A DNA stretch of 54,763 nucleotides from Macromonas nakdongensis (lineage in GTDB: Bacteria > Pseudomonadota > Gammaproteobacteria > Burkholderiales > Burkholderiaceae_C): assembly GCF_002837145.1 (NCBI RefSeq), contig NZ_NWMV01000041.1, positions 1 through 54,763 of the forward strand, written 5' to 3'. Of the stretch, positions 44,737-53,857 are shown piece by piece (position 1 is the stretch's first letter; every line of letters begins with the position of its first letter). The position numbers and the translations under genes were made by a program. The notes below the pieces were generated by a model. It saw nothing but the letters and a program-made list of their open reading frames with translations. It ran no database searches and had not been told where the DNA came from.

Positions 44737-44779
44737 ATTGTGCGGCCAAACCGGGGCCGGACCGTCGATTGCCTACAAT
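44737..44779. promoter_or_regulatory. back-to-back -10 boxes for polA and the DUF2782 gene
   Basis: In the 56 bases between the two divergent starts, the minus strand has CACAAT (44742-44737), seven bases before the polA ATG. The plus strand has TACAAT (44774-44779), six bases before the other ATG. Both spacings place the transcription start at or next to the A of ATG. No good -35 boxes were seen. Confidence 0.5.
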
Positions 44780-44785
44780 CGGGGG

Positions 44786-45127
44786 ATGCACAGCACACCC
44801 GCAGTTTCCCCCTTGTTCTGGCGCGGCCTGGCCCTGGCAGCGGCCTTCGCCGTCAGCGGCACCGCCACGACCGTTCTGGCCCAGCCCCCGGCCCCCGCCG
44901 CGGCCCGCGAACCGGTGAAAACGCTGGAACAAAAAACCGAACGCATCACCCACGAGGACGCGGGCAGCCGCATTGAAGAACTGCGCGTGGGCGGACAGAC
45001 CCGCAGCATCGACGTGCAGACCAACACCCAGGTGCCGGGCTACCGGGTGCAACCCATCGACGCGGGCCAACAACCCGACGCCCCAGGGAATGCCGGCAAA
45101 AGCAGCTGGCGTGTGCTGAAGTTCTGA
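44786..45127 (+). CDS. DUF2782-family small secreted protein
   Basis: This 113-residue protein has a signal peptide (GLALAAAFAVSGTATTVLAQ). The conserved DUF2782 part follows: KTLEQKTERITHEDAGSRIE, then ELRVGGQTRSIDVQ, ending PGYRVQPID and SWRVLKF. Function is unknown; in Burkholderiales it commonly lies between polA and thrB, as here. The ATG at 44786 is immediately preceded by TACAATCGGGGG, a -10-like box with no leader, so the start is well defined. Two bases separate it from thrB. Confidence 0.85.
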   Translation: MHSTPAVSPLFWRGLALAAAFAVSGTATTVLAQPPAPAAAREPVKTLEQKTERITHEDAGSRIEELRVGGQTRSIDVQTNTQVPGYRVQPIDAGQQPDAPGNAGKSSWRVLKF

Positions 45128-45129
45128 CC

Positions 45130-46083
45130 ATGGCCGTCTTCACCGAAGTCTCCCGGGACGAGGCGGCGGCCCTGCTGCGCCAGTTGCATTTGGGCGAACT
45201 GACCGACATGGCCGGCTGCGCCGGCGGCATCGAGAACACCAATTACTTCGTCAGCACCCGCCTGAACGGCGAACCCCACGACCACGTGCTGACCCTGTTC
45301 GAACGCCTGAGCTTCGAACAACTGCCCTTCTACCTGCACCTGATGAAGCACCTGGCGGGCAAGGGCATTCCGGTGCCCGACCCCGCCGCCGACGAGCAGG
45401 GCAACATCCTGCACAGCGTCCAGGGCAAGCCGGCCGCCGTGGTGAACAAGCTGCGCGGCAAGAGCGAATTGGCCCCCAGCGCCGACCACTGCGCCCAGGT
45501 GGGCGCCATGCTCGCACGCATGCACCTGGCCGGACAGGACTACCCGCGCCAGCAGCCCAACCTGCGCGGCCTGCCGTGGTGGAACGAGACCGTGCCCGTG
45601 GTGCTGCCGCACCTGGACGCGGCCCAGGCCGCACTGCTGACCAGCGAACTGGCCTACCAGAACCACGTAGCCGCCAGCCCGGCTTACGCCGCCCTGCCGC
45701 GCGGCCCGGTGCACGCCGACCTGTTCCGTGACAACGTGATGTTCGACCAGGGCCGCCTGAGCGGCTTCTTCGACTTTTACTTCGCCGGCTGCGACAGCTT
45801 CGCCTTCGACCTGGCGGTGTGCCTGAACGACTGGTGCATCGACCTGGCCAGCGGCGTGGCCGACGCCGCCCGCACCCAGGCCATGGTGCAAGCCTACGAA
45901 AGCGTGCGCCCGCTGACGGCCGCCGAACGCGAACTGCTGCCGGCCATGCTGCGCGCCGGAGCCCTGCGCTTCTGGATCTCGCGCCTGTGGGACTGGCACC
46001 TGCCGCGCGAAGCCGCCGTGCTGCAACCGCACGACCCCACGCATTTCGAGCGGGTACTGCGCGCCCGCTTGGCCGTACTATGA
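45130..46083 (+). CDS. thrB: homoserine kinase (APH-like fold)
   Basis: This enzyme phosphorylates homoserine on the way to threonine. At 317 residues it belongs to the ThrB type with an aminoglycoside-phosphotransferase-like fold used by many alpha- and betaproteobacteria, not the GHMP type of E. coli. The ATP and catalytic motifs are GGIENTNYFVST near residue 33, the catalytic loop VHADLFRDNVMFD (Asp about 199) and the metal-binding GFFDFYFAGCDSFAFDLA. Its stop overlaps the next start by four bases. Confidence 0.95.
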   Translation: MAVFTEVSRDEAAALLRQLHLGELTDMAGCAGGIENTNYFVSTRLNGEPHDHVLTLFERLSFEQLPFYLHLMKHLAGKGIPVPDPAADEQGNILHSVQGKPAAVVNKLRGKSELAPSADHCAQVGAMLARMHLAGQDYPRQQPNLRGLPWWNETVPVVLPHLDAAQAALLTSELAYQNHVAASPAYAALPRGPVHADLFRDNVMFDQGRLSGFFDFYFAGCDSFAFDLAVCLNDWCIDLASGVADAARTQAMVQAYESVRPLTAAERELLPAMLRAGALRFWISRLWDWHLPREAAVLQPHDPTHFERVLRARLAVL

Positions 46084-46862
46084 GACTGAACCACGTCCCG
46101 GCCCGCACCGGCCTGCTGTGGGTGCAGTTGGGCATGCGCATGTTCGCGCGCCAGCCCCTGGCCCTGGCCGGCCTGTTCTTCCTGTTCATGATGGTGGTGT
46201 CGGTCCTGGCCATGGTGCCCTGGGTGGGCCAGGCCCTGGCACTGGCGCTGCTGCCCGCGGCCACCCTGGGCCTGATGGCCGCCACCCGCGACGCGCACAG
46301 CGGCCAGTTCCCCATGCCCGCGGTGCTGGCCAGCGCCTTCCGGGCCGGCCAGTCGCGCCTGCGGGCCATGCTGACGCTGGGCGCCCTGTACGCGCTGGGC
46401 TCCTTCGTCGTGACGGCACTGTCGGCCCTGCTGACCGGTGGCGAACCGGTGCCCGCCGCTGGCGAGGCCAACGAAGTGGGCGCCGCCTTGCTGAACCAGC
46501 CGGAAATGGTCCGGCACCTGCTGGTCAACACCGTGCTGTACCTGCCGCTGGGCCTGCTGTTCTGGCATGCCCCGGCCCTGGTGCACTGGCACGGCATCGC
46601 CCCGGTGAAAAGCCTGTTCTTCAGCGCCCTGGCGTGCTGGACCAACCGGGCAGCCCTGCTGGTCTACTTCCTGGCCTGGAGCGGGGTGTTCCTGGGCGTG
46701 TCACTGACCGTGGTGCTGCTGGCCTCGGCACTGGGTGGACCAGAAGTGCTGGGCGCCATCGTCTTCCCCATGGCCATGCTGATGAGCGCGATGTTCTTCA
46801 GCTCGCTCTACTTCACCTTCCGCGACAGCTTCGTCACCGACGACGGCCAGGCGCCGGCCTGA
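46080..46862 (+). CDS. BPSS1780-family membrane protein
   Basis: This 260-residue inner-membrane protein of unknown function has about six hydrophobic segments (for example LALAGLFFLFMMVVSVLAMV, LALLPAATLGLMAATRDA, YLPLGLLFWHAPALVHWHGI, LGAIVFPMAMLMSAMFFSSL). The W-H-G-I-A-P-V-K-S-L-F-F-S block is a marker of the BPSS1780 family of Burkholderiales, usually found next to thrB as here. ATGA overlap couples it to thrB. Confidence 0.85.
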   Translation: MRLNHVPARTGLLWVQLGMRMFARQPLALAGLFFLFMMVVSVLAMVPWVGQALALALLPAATLGLMAATRDAHSGQFPMPAVLASAFRAGQSRLRAMLTLGALYALGSFVVTALSALLTGGEPVPAAGEANEVGAALLNQPEMVRHLLVNTVLYLPLGLLFWHAPALVHWHGIAPVKSLFFSALACWTNRAALLVYFLAWSGVFLGVSLTVVLLASALGGPEVLGAIVFPMAMLMSAMFFSSLYFTFRDSFVTDDGQAPA

Positions 46863-46873
46863 GCCGGGCCCAG

Positions 46874-46913
46874 CCGTCACACCCACGACACCGATCCGTC
46901 ACGGCAATTTCAC
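46874..46913 (+). promoter_or_regulatory. candidate PHO box upstream of the PhoX-like phosphatase gene
   Basis: Four heptamers start at an exact 11-base period: CCGTCAC (46874), ACGACAC (46885), CCGTCAC (46896) and ATTTCAC (46907), each followed by four bases. This is the layout of PhoB sites (CTGTCAT repeats, 7+4). Copies one and three match the consensus at five of seven positions, the other two less well. A weak -10 (CATGCT, 46924-46929) sits ten bases after the last copy. The start codon is 50 bases downstream. Confidence 0.5.
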
Positions 46914-46963
46914 ACAACAGCGGCATGCTGGGAGGGTTGTTCAACCCCTTGTGAGATTGCCCC

Positions 46964-49123
46964 GTGACACACGACCTGCGCCCTGGCGACATTTTCAACG
47001 ACGAAGACTCCAACACCTCGAACAACCCCGCGTTCGAACAGGTGCTGGACACCCGCCTGAGCCGGCGCAGCCTGCTGCGCGGCGGGGCCGGTGTGGCCGG
47101 CGCCGCTGCCCTGGGCGCCACCGCTTTGGGCGGCTGTGCCACAGGCGCCCCGGCGGCGGTCCGCGGCCTGGGCTTCCAGGCCGTGGCCAAGCACGTTCAG
47201 GACGTGGTGAGCGTGCCCGAAGGCTACACCGCCCAGGTGCTGTACGGCCTGGGCGACCCGCTGAGCGCCAGCACCCCGGCCTTCAAGAACGACGGCACCG
47301 ACACCGACTGGGGCAACCGCGCCGGCGACCACCACGACGGCATCGAGTGGTTCAGCCTGGACGCCCAGGGCCAACCCTCAACCACGTTCAACTCGCGCGG
47401 CCTGCTGGCCATGAACCACGAGGCCACCACCGACGAAAAGCTCACATCTTTCTTCATCCACGCCGACGGCGGCAAGGCCAGCCTGCCCCGCCCAGCTGCC
47501 GAAGTGGACAAGGAGTTGATGATCCACGGCCTGTCCGTGGTGGAAGTGCAATCCGACGGCAAACGCTGGGCCTACAAGCCCCAGTCCGCCTTCAACCGCC
47601 GCGTCACCACCATGACCGAAGCCGTGGTCCACGGCCCGGCCCGCGGCAGCGAGCACCTGGTCACCAAATACAGCCCGGACGGCACCCGCGCCCGCGGCAC
47701 CCTGAACAACTGCGGCACCGGCAAGACGCCCTGGGGCACCTTCGTTTCGGGCGAGGAAAACTGGTTCGGCTATTTTTTCCGCGACGCCGAAGACGACGGC
47801 CGCCGCAAGAAGGACAAGCAGGTGCAAGCCCTGAACCGCTACGGCCGCAAGGCCGGTGCGGCCAGCCGCCACGGCTGGGAAAGCGCCGGCAGCGACGACC
47901 GCTTCGTGCGCTGGAACAACGGGGCCCTGGCCGCCAGCGCCCAGGCCGACTACCGCAACGAGATGAACACCTTCGGCTACGTGGTGGAACTCGACCCTTA
48001 CGACAAGCGCCAGACGCTGCGCAAGCGCACCGCCCTGGGCCGCATGGGCCACGAGAACGTGACCTTTGCCCCGGCCGTGGTGGGCCAGCCGGTGGTGGCC
48101 TACATGGGCGACGACGCCCGCGGCGAATACATCTACAAATTCGTCTCCAGCGCCCGCTGGGACGCCGCCGATGCGCAGCCGGCCCACCGCCTGGCCGCGG
48201 GCGACAAATACCTGGACCAAGGCACGCTGTACGCCGCCCGCTTCAAGGACGACGGCAGCGGCGAATGGCTGGAGCTGTCCCTGGACAACCCGGTGATCGC
48301 CGGCAGCTCCTACTTCGAGTTCAAGACCGCCGCCGACGTGGCCATTTTCACCCGCCTGGCGGCCGACGCCGTGGGCGCCACCAAGATGGACCGCCCGGAA
48401 TGGGGCGGCGTGAACCCGCGCAACGGCGAGGTCTACTTCACCCTGACCAACAACAGCCAGCGCACCGAAGCCACCGTGGACGCCGCCAACCCGCGCGTCT
48501 ACACCGACCTGAAGGCCGGCAAAGCGCAAAAGGGCAATGTGCACGGGCACATCGTGCGCTTCATCGAACCGAACCCGGCCGCCACCAACTTCCGCTGGGA
48601 CATTTACCTGTTCGCCTCTGAGGCCAGCGCCGACCGCGCCACCGTCAACCTGTCGAACCTGAGCGACGAGAACGACCTGTCCTCGCCCGACGGCCTGGTG
48701 TTCAGCAAGGCCACCGGCATCTGCTGGATCCAGACCGACGACGGCGCCTACACCGACCAGACCAACTGCATGCTGCTGGCCGCCCTGCCCGGCCGCGTCG
48801 GTGACGGCGGTACCCAGACCCTGGCCTACGGCGACAAGCGCGTGACCACCCACCTGGGCCAAGCGCAATCGCCGGCCACGCTCAAACGCTTCCTGGTGGG
48901 CCCGCGTGGCGCCGAGATCACCGGCATCACCGAAACCCCAGACGGCCGCGCCCTGTTCATCAACATCCAGCACCCGGGCGAAAACACCAAAATGGCCGAC
49001 GTGGGCACCCCCGCCAAATACGAGAGCCAATGGCCGGCCAACGCCGGTTACGGACCGGGCCAGCGCCCGCGCTCGGCCACGATCGTCATCACCAAGAACG
49101 ACGGCGGCCAGATCGGCACCTGA
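46964..49123 (+). CDS. phoX: PhoX-family (DUF839) alkaline phosphatase, Tat-exported lipoprotein
   Basis: This 719-residue protein resembles PhoX, a calcium/iron phosphatase releasing phosphate from organic esters. A Tat signal is evident: RLSRRSLLRGGAGVAG (Arg34-Arg35) followed by a lipobox with Cys58 (ALGGCATG). The DUF839 region covers nearly all the rest, with VSVPEGYTAQVLYGLGDPL, FNSRGLLAMNHEATTDE, TPWGTFVSGEENWFGYF and SPDGLVFSKATGICWIQTDD. The start is GTG at 46964; no better ATG precedes the Tat motif. It stands alone between a candidate PHO box and a terminator, which fits phosphate control. Confidence 0.9.
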   Translation: MTHDLRPGDIFNDEDSNTSNNPAFEQVLDTRLSRRSLLRGGAGVAGAAALGATALGGCATGAPAAVRGLGFQAVAKHVQDVVSVPEGYTAQVLYGLGDPLSASTPAFKNDGTDTDWGNRAGDHHDGIEWFSLDAQGQPSTTFNSRGLLAMNHEATTDEKLTSFFIHADGGKASLPRPAAEVDKELMIHGLSVVEVQSDGKRWAYKPQSAFNRRVTTMTEAVVHGPARGSEHLVTKYSPDGTRARGTLNNCGTGKTPWGTFVSGEENWFGYFFRDAEDDGRRKKDKQVQALNRYGRKAGAASRHGWESAGSDDRFVRWNNGALAASAQADYRNEMNTFGYVVELDPYDKRQTLRKRTALGRMGHENVTFAPAVVGQPVVAYMGDDARGEYIYKFVSSARWDAADAQPAHRLAAGDKYLDQGTLYAARFKDDGSGEWLELSLDNPVIAGSSYFEFKTAADVAIFTRLAADAVGATKMDRPEWGGVNPRNGEVYFTLTNNSQRTEATVDAANPRVYTDLKAGKAQKGNVHGHIVRFIEPNPAATNFRWDIYLFASEASADRATVNLSNLSDENDLSSPDGLVFSKATGICWIQTDDGAYTDQTNCMLLAALPGRVGDGGTQTLAYGDKRVTTHLGQAQSPATLKRFLVGPRGAEITGITETPDGRALFINIQHPGENTKMADVGTPAKYESQWPANAGYGPGQRPRSATIVITKNDGGQIGT

Positions 49124-49146
49124 CGCCCCCACCCCATCGGGAAAGT

Positions 49147-49203
49147 GCGTGGGTCCCGCCCACGCTTTGACACCGCCGGCCCCTCGGGTCCGGCGGTTTT
49201 TTT
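49147..49203 (+). terminator. double hairpin terminator after phoX
   Basis: A first stem (GCGTGGG / CCCACGC, 49147-49165) is followed by a second stem (CCGCCGG / CCGGCGG, 49173-49196) and seven T. The second is a standard rho-independent terminator. Confidence 0.9.
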
Positions 49204-49257
49204 CATGGTCACCGGGGGTGCGAACTGCTAACATGGGTGTCAGTTCGGTAAGCGCGC

Positions 49258-51375
49258 ATGCAGCTCCATGTTCCCACCCTCTTCGCGGTGATCATCGCGG
49301 TCAGCGCAGTCTTGGCGCTGGCCACCGCCTACCTCGGCCACCGCCGCCACGCGGACATGTTCCTGTGGTCGATTGCCCTGGGCCTGCAGACAGTGGCTTA
49401 CACGCTGTTCGCCCTGCGCGGCCATGTGGCCGACGTGGCCTCCATCGTGCTGGGCAACCTGGCCCTGGCGTCCTCTCTGGCGATTTACGCCCAGGCCGTG
49501 CTGCGGTTTCGCCGCCGCCGCTGGCCAGTGCGGTGGGTCTGGTCTCCCGTGGCCGTGGTGGGGGTGGCCTTTCCGCTGCTGATGGACGAATTCCAAGTCC
49601 GCCTGGTCCTCGGCGGTCTGGTTTACGGCGCGCAGTGCCTGCTGGTGGTGGGGACCTTGTTGCACCGGCGCCGTGAACCGCTGGGACGTGGTGAATACCT
49701 GTTGATCCACGGCGCGTTGCTGGTGGCCACCCTGATGGCCGTGCGGGTCTGGGCCGTGGGCAGCGGCTATTTGACGGTGGAGTTCGTCACCGACGGCGGC
49801 GTCCTGCAAGGACTGACCTTCATGGCCTCGATCACCGGCACCCTGCTGCTGGCCCTGGGCATCATCATCATGAACGAAGAGTCGGCCGAACGCTCGCTGC
49901 TCGAAAACGAACAATACCAGGCGTTCCGCAACCAGGTGCTGGAAATGCTGGCCCAAGGAGCACCGCTGCAGGCCTTGCTGCAAACCATCGTGCGCGGCAT
50001 TGAATCCCTGCACCCCCAGATGATGTGCAGCATCCTGCTGCTGGACCGACAGGGCAAACACCTGCAGGAAGGTGCCGCCCCCAGCCTGCCGGATTTTTTC
50101 AACGCGGCCGTGCACGGCCTGGCCATCGGGCCTGGTGTGGGCTCCTGCGGCACGGCGGCCTACACCGGCCAGCGGGTGGTGGTGACCGACATCGAGCACC
50201 ACCCCTACTGGCAACCCTTCCTCGACATCGCCCGGCAGGCCGGGTTGGGGGCCTGCTGGTCGCAACCCATCCTGTCGTCGGACCAGACGGTGCTGGGCAC
50301 CTTCGCCATCTACCACCACCAACCCCACACCCCCAAGCCCACCGACATCGCCCTGATCGAACAGTCGGCGGTGCTCGCCGGCATCGCCATCGAACGCAGC
50401 ACGGCCGCCAGCCAGTTGCTGGAGCGCGAGCGACAGTACCGCCTGCTGATCGAAACCGCGAACGAAGGCATCGCCGTGTTCCAGGATGGGGTGCTGCGCT
50501 TTGGCAATCCCCGTTTTTTCGAAATGATGGGGTACGCCGCCCCCGAGATCCTGGAGCGCCACTTCGACCTCCACATCCACGAGGACGACCGGACACGGGT
50601 ACTGGCCAGCCACCGCCGCCGCATGCAGGGCGAAGCCGTGGAGCAGCAACAACCTTTTCGGGTGCTGACCAAGCACCGGGGCATGCGCTGGTTCGAGATC
50701 AGCGGTACGCTGTTCGAGTGGCAGGGACAAACCTCCGTGCTGGCCTTCCTGAGCGACATCACCGAACGGCGGGAAATGCAGGAACGCATCCAGCAACAGG
50801 CCCTCCACGACAGCCTAACCGAACTGCCCAACCGGCGGCTGCTGACCCACAACCTGGGGCTGGCCATGGCCGGGCACAAGCGCAGCGGCCTGCACGGCGC
50901 GCTGATGTTTCTGGACTTGGACAATTTCAAACCACTCAACGACACCCACGGCCACAAGGTGGGAGATCTGCTGCTGGTGGAAGTGGCGCACCGTTTGCGC
51001 CAGGGGGTGCGCGAGAACGACACCGTCGCCCGCTTCGGTGGCGACGAATTCGTGGTGCTGCTCGGCGACCTGGACACCGACCTGGCCACGTCAAGCACAC
51101 ACGCCCACACGGTCGCACAGAAGCTGCTGGCCGCCCTGGCGCAGCCTTACCGCCTGGAAGTGACCCAGTCCACGGGCGCACTCAAGACGGTGGAACACCG
51201 CTGCACCGCCTGCATCGGGGTGGTGCTGTTCAACGGCCGAGAAACCGAGCCGGACGAACTGCTGAAACAGGCCGACATGGCCATGTACCGCGCCAAACAG
51301 GCGGGCCGCAACACGGTCTGCTTCGGCACCGACGGTGCGGCCCCCTTGCAGGAGGCCGTGCTCACACCGGCGTGA
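49258..51375 (+). CDS. membrane GAF-PAS-GGDEF diguanylate cyclase
   Basis: This 705-residue protein makes the second messenger cyclic di-GMP. Six or so membrane helices fill residues 1-205. A GAF domain (about 225-385, with GIESLHPQMMCSILLLDRQG) and a PAS domain (about 390-510, with YRLLIETANEGIAVFQDGVL and DITERREMQ) follow. The GGDEF domain (about 515-695) has DSLTELPNRRLL, LDLDNFKPLNDTHGHKVGD and the intact active site ARFGGDEFVVLL. An inhibitory RxxD site (REND) lies five residues before GGDEF. There is no EAL domain. Control of the eps locus is possible but not shown. Its 3' end overlaps uvrD by 14 bases on the opposite strand. Confidence 0.94.
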   Translation: MQLHVPTLFAVIIAVSAVLALATAYLGHRRHADMFLWSIALGLQTVAYTLFALRGHVADVASIVLGNLALASSLAIYAQAVLRFRRRRWPVRWVWSPVAVVGVAFPLLMDEFQVRLVLGGLVYGAQCLLVVGTLLHRRREPLGRGEYLLIHGALLVATLMAVRVWAVGSGYLTVEFVTDGGVLQGLTFMASITGTLLLALGIIIMNEESAERSLLENEQYQAFRNQVLEMLAQGAPLQALLQTIVRGIESLHPQMMCSILLLDRQGKHLQEGAAPSLPDFFNAAVHGLAIGPGVGSCGTAAYTGQRVVVTDIEHHPYWQPFLDIARQAGLGACWSQPILSSDQTVLGTFAIYHHQPHTPKPTDIALIEQSAVLAGIAIERSTAASQLLERERQYRLLIETANEGIAVFQDGVLRFGNPRFFEMMGYAAPEILERHFDLHIHEDDRTRVLASHRRRMQGEAVEQQQPFRVLTKHRGMRWFEISGTLFEWQGQTSVLAFLSDITERREMQERIQQQALHDSLTELPNRRLLTHNLGLAMAGHKRSGLHGALMFLDLDNFKPLNDTHGHKVGDLLLVEVAHRLRQGVRENDTVARFGGDEFVVLLGDLDTDLATSSTHAHTVAQKLLAALAQPYRLEVTQSTGALKTVEHRCTACIGVVLFNGRETEPDELLKQADMAMYRAKQAGRNTVCFGTDGAAPLQEAVLTPA

Positions 51376-53809
51376 GCTTGGCCACGCTGAGCGCCAGCCA
51401 CTTGGTGCCGTGGCGCGCAAAGCTGACCTGGGCGCGGGCGTCGTCGCCACTGCCCTCGACGGTGAGCACCTTGCCCTCGCCGAATTTGTTGTGGAACACC
51501 TGCTGCCCGGCCCGGATGCCGTGGGCCGGCTCGGCCTTCTGTGCCGGCACGGTCCCGCCCCCGGTGTAGGCACTGCCCGGGCCACCGGCCAGGCCGCTGC
51601 GACCCCAGGCCGGTTGCGCGTTCCAGCCCTGGCCGCTGCCCGCGCGCCCCGGCGCCGCCGCGCCCAGGCCGGCGCCCCAGCCCCCGGACACGGGTGTGAG
51701 CCATTTCAGGCTGGTCTCGGGCAGCTCATCGAAAAAGCGGCTGCGCAAGTTGTAGCGGGTCTGGCCGTGCAGCAGGCGCGACTGCGCGTGGCACAGGTAC
51801 AGGCGCTGGCGCGCGCGGGTGATGGCCACGTACATCAGGCGCCGCTCCTCCTCCAGCCCATCCATGCTGCTCAAGCTGTTTTCGTGGGGGAAGAGGCCCT
51901 CCTCCAGCCCGGCGATGAAGACGGCGTCGAACTCCAGCCCCTTGGCGGCATGCACCGTCATGAGCTGCACCGCGTCCTGGCCGGCCTGGGCCTGGTTGTC
52001 GCCCGACTCCAGCGCGGCGTGGGTGAGGAAGGCCACCAAGGGGCTCAGGGTTTCGCCGGTGTCGGGCTGCACAAAACCCGCATCGGGCGGTGCCAGGGGT
52101 GCGTTCGGGTCCAGCCCCTGGCTCACCGGGGATTGGCTGAGACCGGGTGCGGTCTCGTCCAGCGGCAGGGCCACCGCGTCGCGGCCAAAGCCCTCCTGCA
52201 TCACAAAACTTTCGGCGGCGTTCACCAGTTCTTGCAGGTTTTCCACGCGGTCGGCGCCATCGCGGTCGGCGCGGTAGTGCGCCAGCAGGCCGCTATGCTC
52301 CAGTACCAGTTCGATGATCTGGCGCAGCGTGGCGCCTTCGGTCTGCTCGCGCACCACGTCCACCTGGGCCACGAAAGCCGCCAGGTTGGTGCCGGCCTTG
52401 CCGCCCACGGCGCTGACCGCGTCGTGCAGCGAGCAACCGGCGGACCGGGCCGCGTCCTGCAGGTTCTCCAGGCTGCGCGCGCCGATGCCGCGCGGCGGGA
52501 AGTTCACCACCCGCAGGAAGCTGGTGTCGTCGTGCGGGTTGTCGAGCAGGCGCAGCCAGGCCAGGGCGTGCTTGATTTCGGCGCGCTCGAAGAAACGCAG
52601 CCCCCCGTACACGCGGTAGGGCATGCCGGCGTTGAAGAGCGCGCTTTCGATCACCCGGCTCTGCGCGTTGCTGCGGTAGAGCACGGCGATTTCCTGGCGC
52701 GGCAGGCCGTCGTTCTTGACCAGCTGCTTCATCTCGTCAACGATCCACTGCGCCTCGGCAAAGTCGGTCGGCGCTTCGTACACGCGCACCGGCTCGCCGG
52801 CGCCCTGGTCGGTGCGCAGGTTCTTGCCCAGGCGGCCGCGGTTGTGCTCGATCAGCTGGTTCGCGGCCTCCAGGATGTGGGCGTGGCTGCGGTAGTTCTG
52901 CTCCAGCTTGATCTGGTGCTGCACCGCGAATTCACGCACGAAATCGGCCATGTTGCCCACGCGCGCGCCGCGGAAAGCGTAGATGCTCTGGTCGTCGTCG
53001 CCAACCGCCAGCACCGCGTTGTGGCCGGGCACGAAACGGCCGTTCTCCTCCTGTCCGGCCAGCTGCTTGAGCCAGGCGTACTGCAGCTTGTTGGTGTCCT
53101 GGAACTCGTCCACTAGGATGTGCTGGAAGCGCCGCTGGTAGTGCGCGCGGATCGGGTCGTTGTCGCGCAGCAGCTCAAAGCTGCGCAGCATCAGTTCGCC
53201 AAAGTCCACCACGCCCTCGCGCTGGCACTGTTCTTCGTAGAGCTGGTAGATCTCGATCTTGCGGCGCTGTTCGTCGTCGCGTGCGCTCATCTGGTAGGGG
53301 CGCAGGCCGTCTTCCTTGCAGGCGGCGATGTACCACTGCAGTTCCTTGGGCTTGAAGCGTTCCTCGTCGATGTGGTGCTGCTTGAGCAGGCGCTTGATGG
53401 CGCTGAGCTGGTCCTGGGTGTCCAGAATCTGGAAGGCCTGCGGCAGGTTCGCCTGCTTCCAGTGGGCGCGCAGCAGGCGGTTGCACAAGCCGTGGAAGGT
53501 GCCGATCCACATGCCGCGCACGTTCACCGGCAACAGCGCCTGCAGGCGGGTCAACATCTCCTTGGCCGCCTTGTTGGTGAAAGTCACCGCCAGAATGCCC
53601 CCGGGCGCGACCTGCCCGGTGCTGAGCAGCCAGGCGATGCGGGTGGTGAGCACCCGGGTCTTGCCCGAACCGGCACCGGCCAGGATCAGCGCGTGTTCGG
53701 CCGGCAGCGTGACCGCGGCCAGCTGTTCGGCGTTGAGGGATTGCAGCAGCGGCGATGGGTCGGGTGGCTGGCCGGCCCAGAGACCGGCGGACGGAGAGGC
53801 TTCGTACAT
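51362..53809 (-). CDS. uvrD: DNA helicase II (UvrD/PcrA type)
   Basis: This 815-residue superfamily 1 helicase works in excision and mismatch repair. The motifs are AGAGSGKTRVLTTRIAWLLS (motif I), FTNKAAKEM (Ia), LVDEFQDTN (II), GDDDQSIYAFRGA (III), LEQNYRS (IV), TVHAAKGLEFDAVFIAGLEE (V) and VAITRARQRLYLC (VI). The last 60 residues (GQQVFHNKFGEGKVLTVEGS) are the Tudor-like RNA-polymerase-binding tail. The ATG at 53809 follows a TACAAT by six bases, suggesting a leaderless message. It is convergent and overlapping with the diguanylate cyclase gene. Confidence 0.97.
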   Translation of the reverse strand: MYEASPSAGLWAGQPPDPSPLLQSLNAEQLAAVTLPAEHALILAGAGSGKTRVLTTRIAWLLSTGQVAPGGILAVTFTNKAAKEMLTRLQALLPVNVRGMWIGTFHGLCNRLLRAHWKQANLPQAFQILDTQDQLSAIKRLLKQHHIDEERFKPKELQWYIAACKEDGLRPYQMSARDDEQRRKIEIYQLYEEQCQREGVVDFGELMLRSFELLRDNDPIRAHYQRRFQHILVDEFQDTNKLQYAWLKQLAGQEENGRFVPGHNAVLAVGDDDQSIYAFRGARVGNMADFVREFAVQHQIKLEQNYRSHAHILEAANQLIEHNRGRLGKNLRTDQGAGEPVRVYEAPTDFAEAQWIVDEMKQLVKNDGLPRQEIAVLYRSNAQSRVIESALFNAGMPYRVYGGLRFFERAEIKHALAWLRLLDNPHDDTSFLRVVNFPPRGIGARSLENLQDAARSAGCSLHDAVSAVGGKAGTNLAAFVAQVDVVREQTEGATLRQIIELVLEHSGLLAHYRADRDGADRVENLQELVNAAESFVMQEGFGRDAVALPLDETAPGLSQSPVSQGLDPNAPLAPPDAGFVQPDTGETLSPLVAFLTHAALESGDNQAQAGQDAVQLMTVHAAKGLEFDAVFIAGLEEGLFPHENSLSSMDGLEEERRLMYVAITRARQRLYLCHAQSRLLHGQTRYNLRSRFFDELPETSLKWLTPVSGGWGAGLGAAAPGRAGSGQGWNAQPAWGRSGLAGGPGSAYTGGGTVPAQKAEPAHGIRAGQQVFHNKFGEGKVLTVEGSGDDARAQVSFARHGTKWLALSVAKLTPV

Positions 53810-53815
53810 GCCGGC

Positions 53816-53821
53816 ATTGTA
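53816..53821 (-). promoter_or_regulatory. -10 box of uvrD, six bases before ATG
   Basis: The minus strand reads TACAATGCCGGCATG, with TACAAT exactly six bases from the uvrD start codon. No ribosome binding site fits between them. A -35 box was not recognised. Confidence 0.5.
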
Positions 53822-53857
53822 GGAAGTCGGGCGCGCGGCCCGCAGCGGCCGGCGCGC

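Noticed and set aside
46932-46947. Small hairpin (GGGTT / AACCC) before phoX taken as a riboswitch or terminator
   Set aside because: The stem is only five base pairs, there is no T tract and no known riboswitch core around it.
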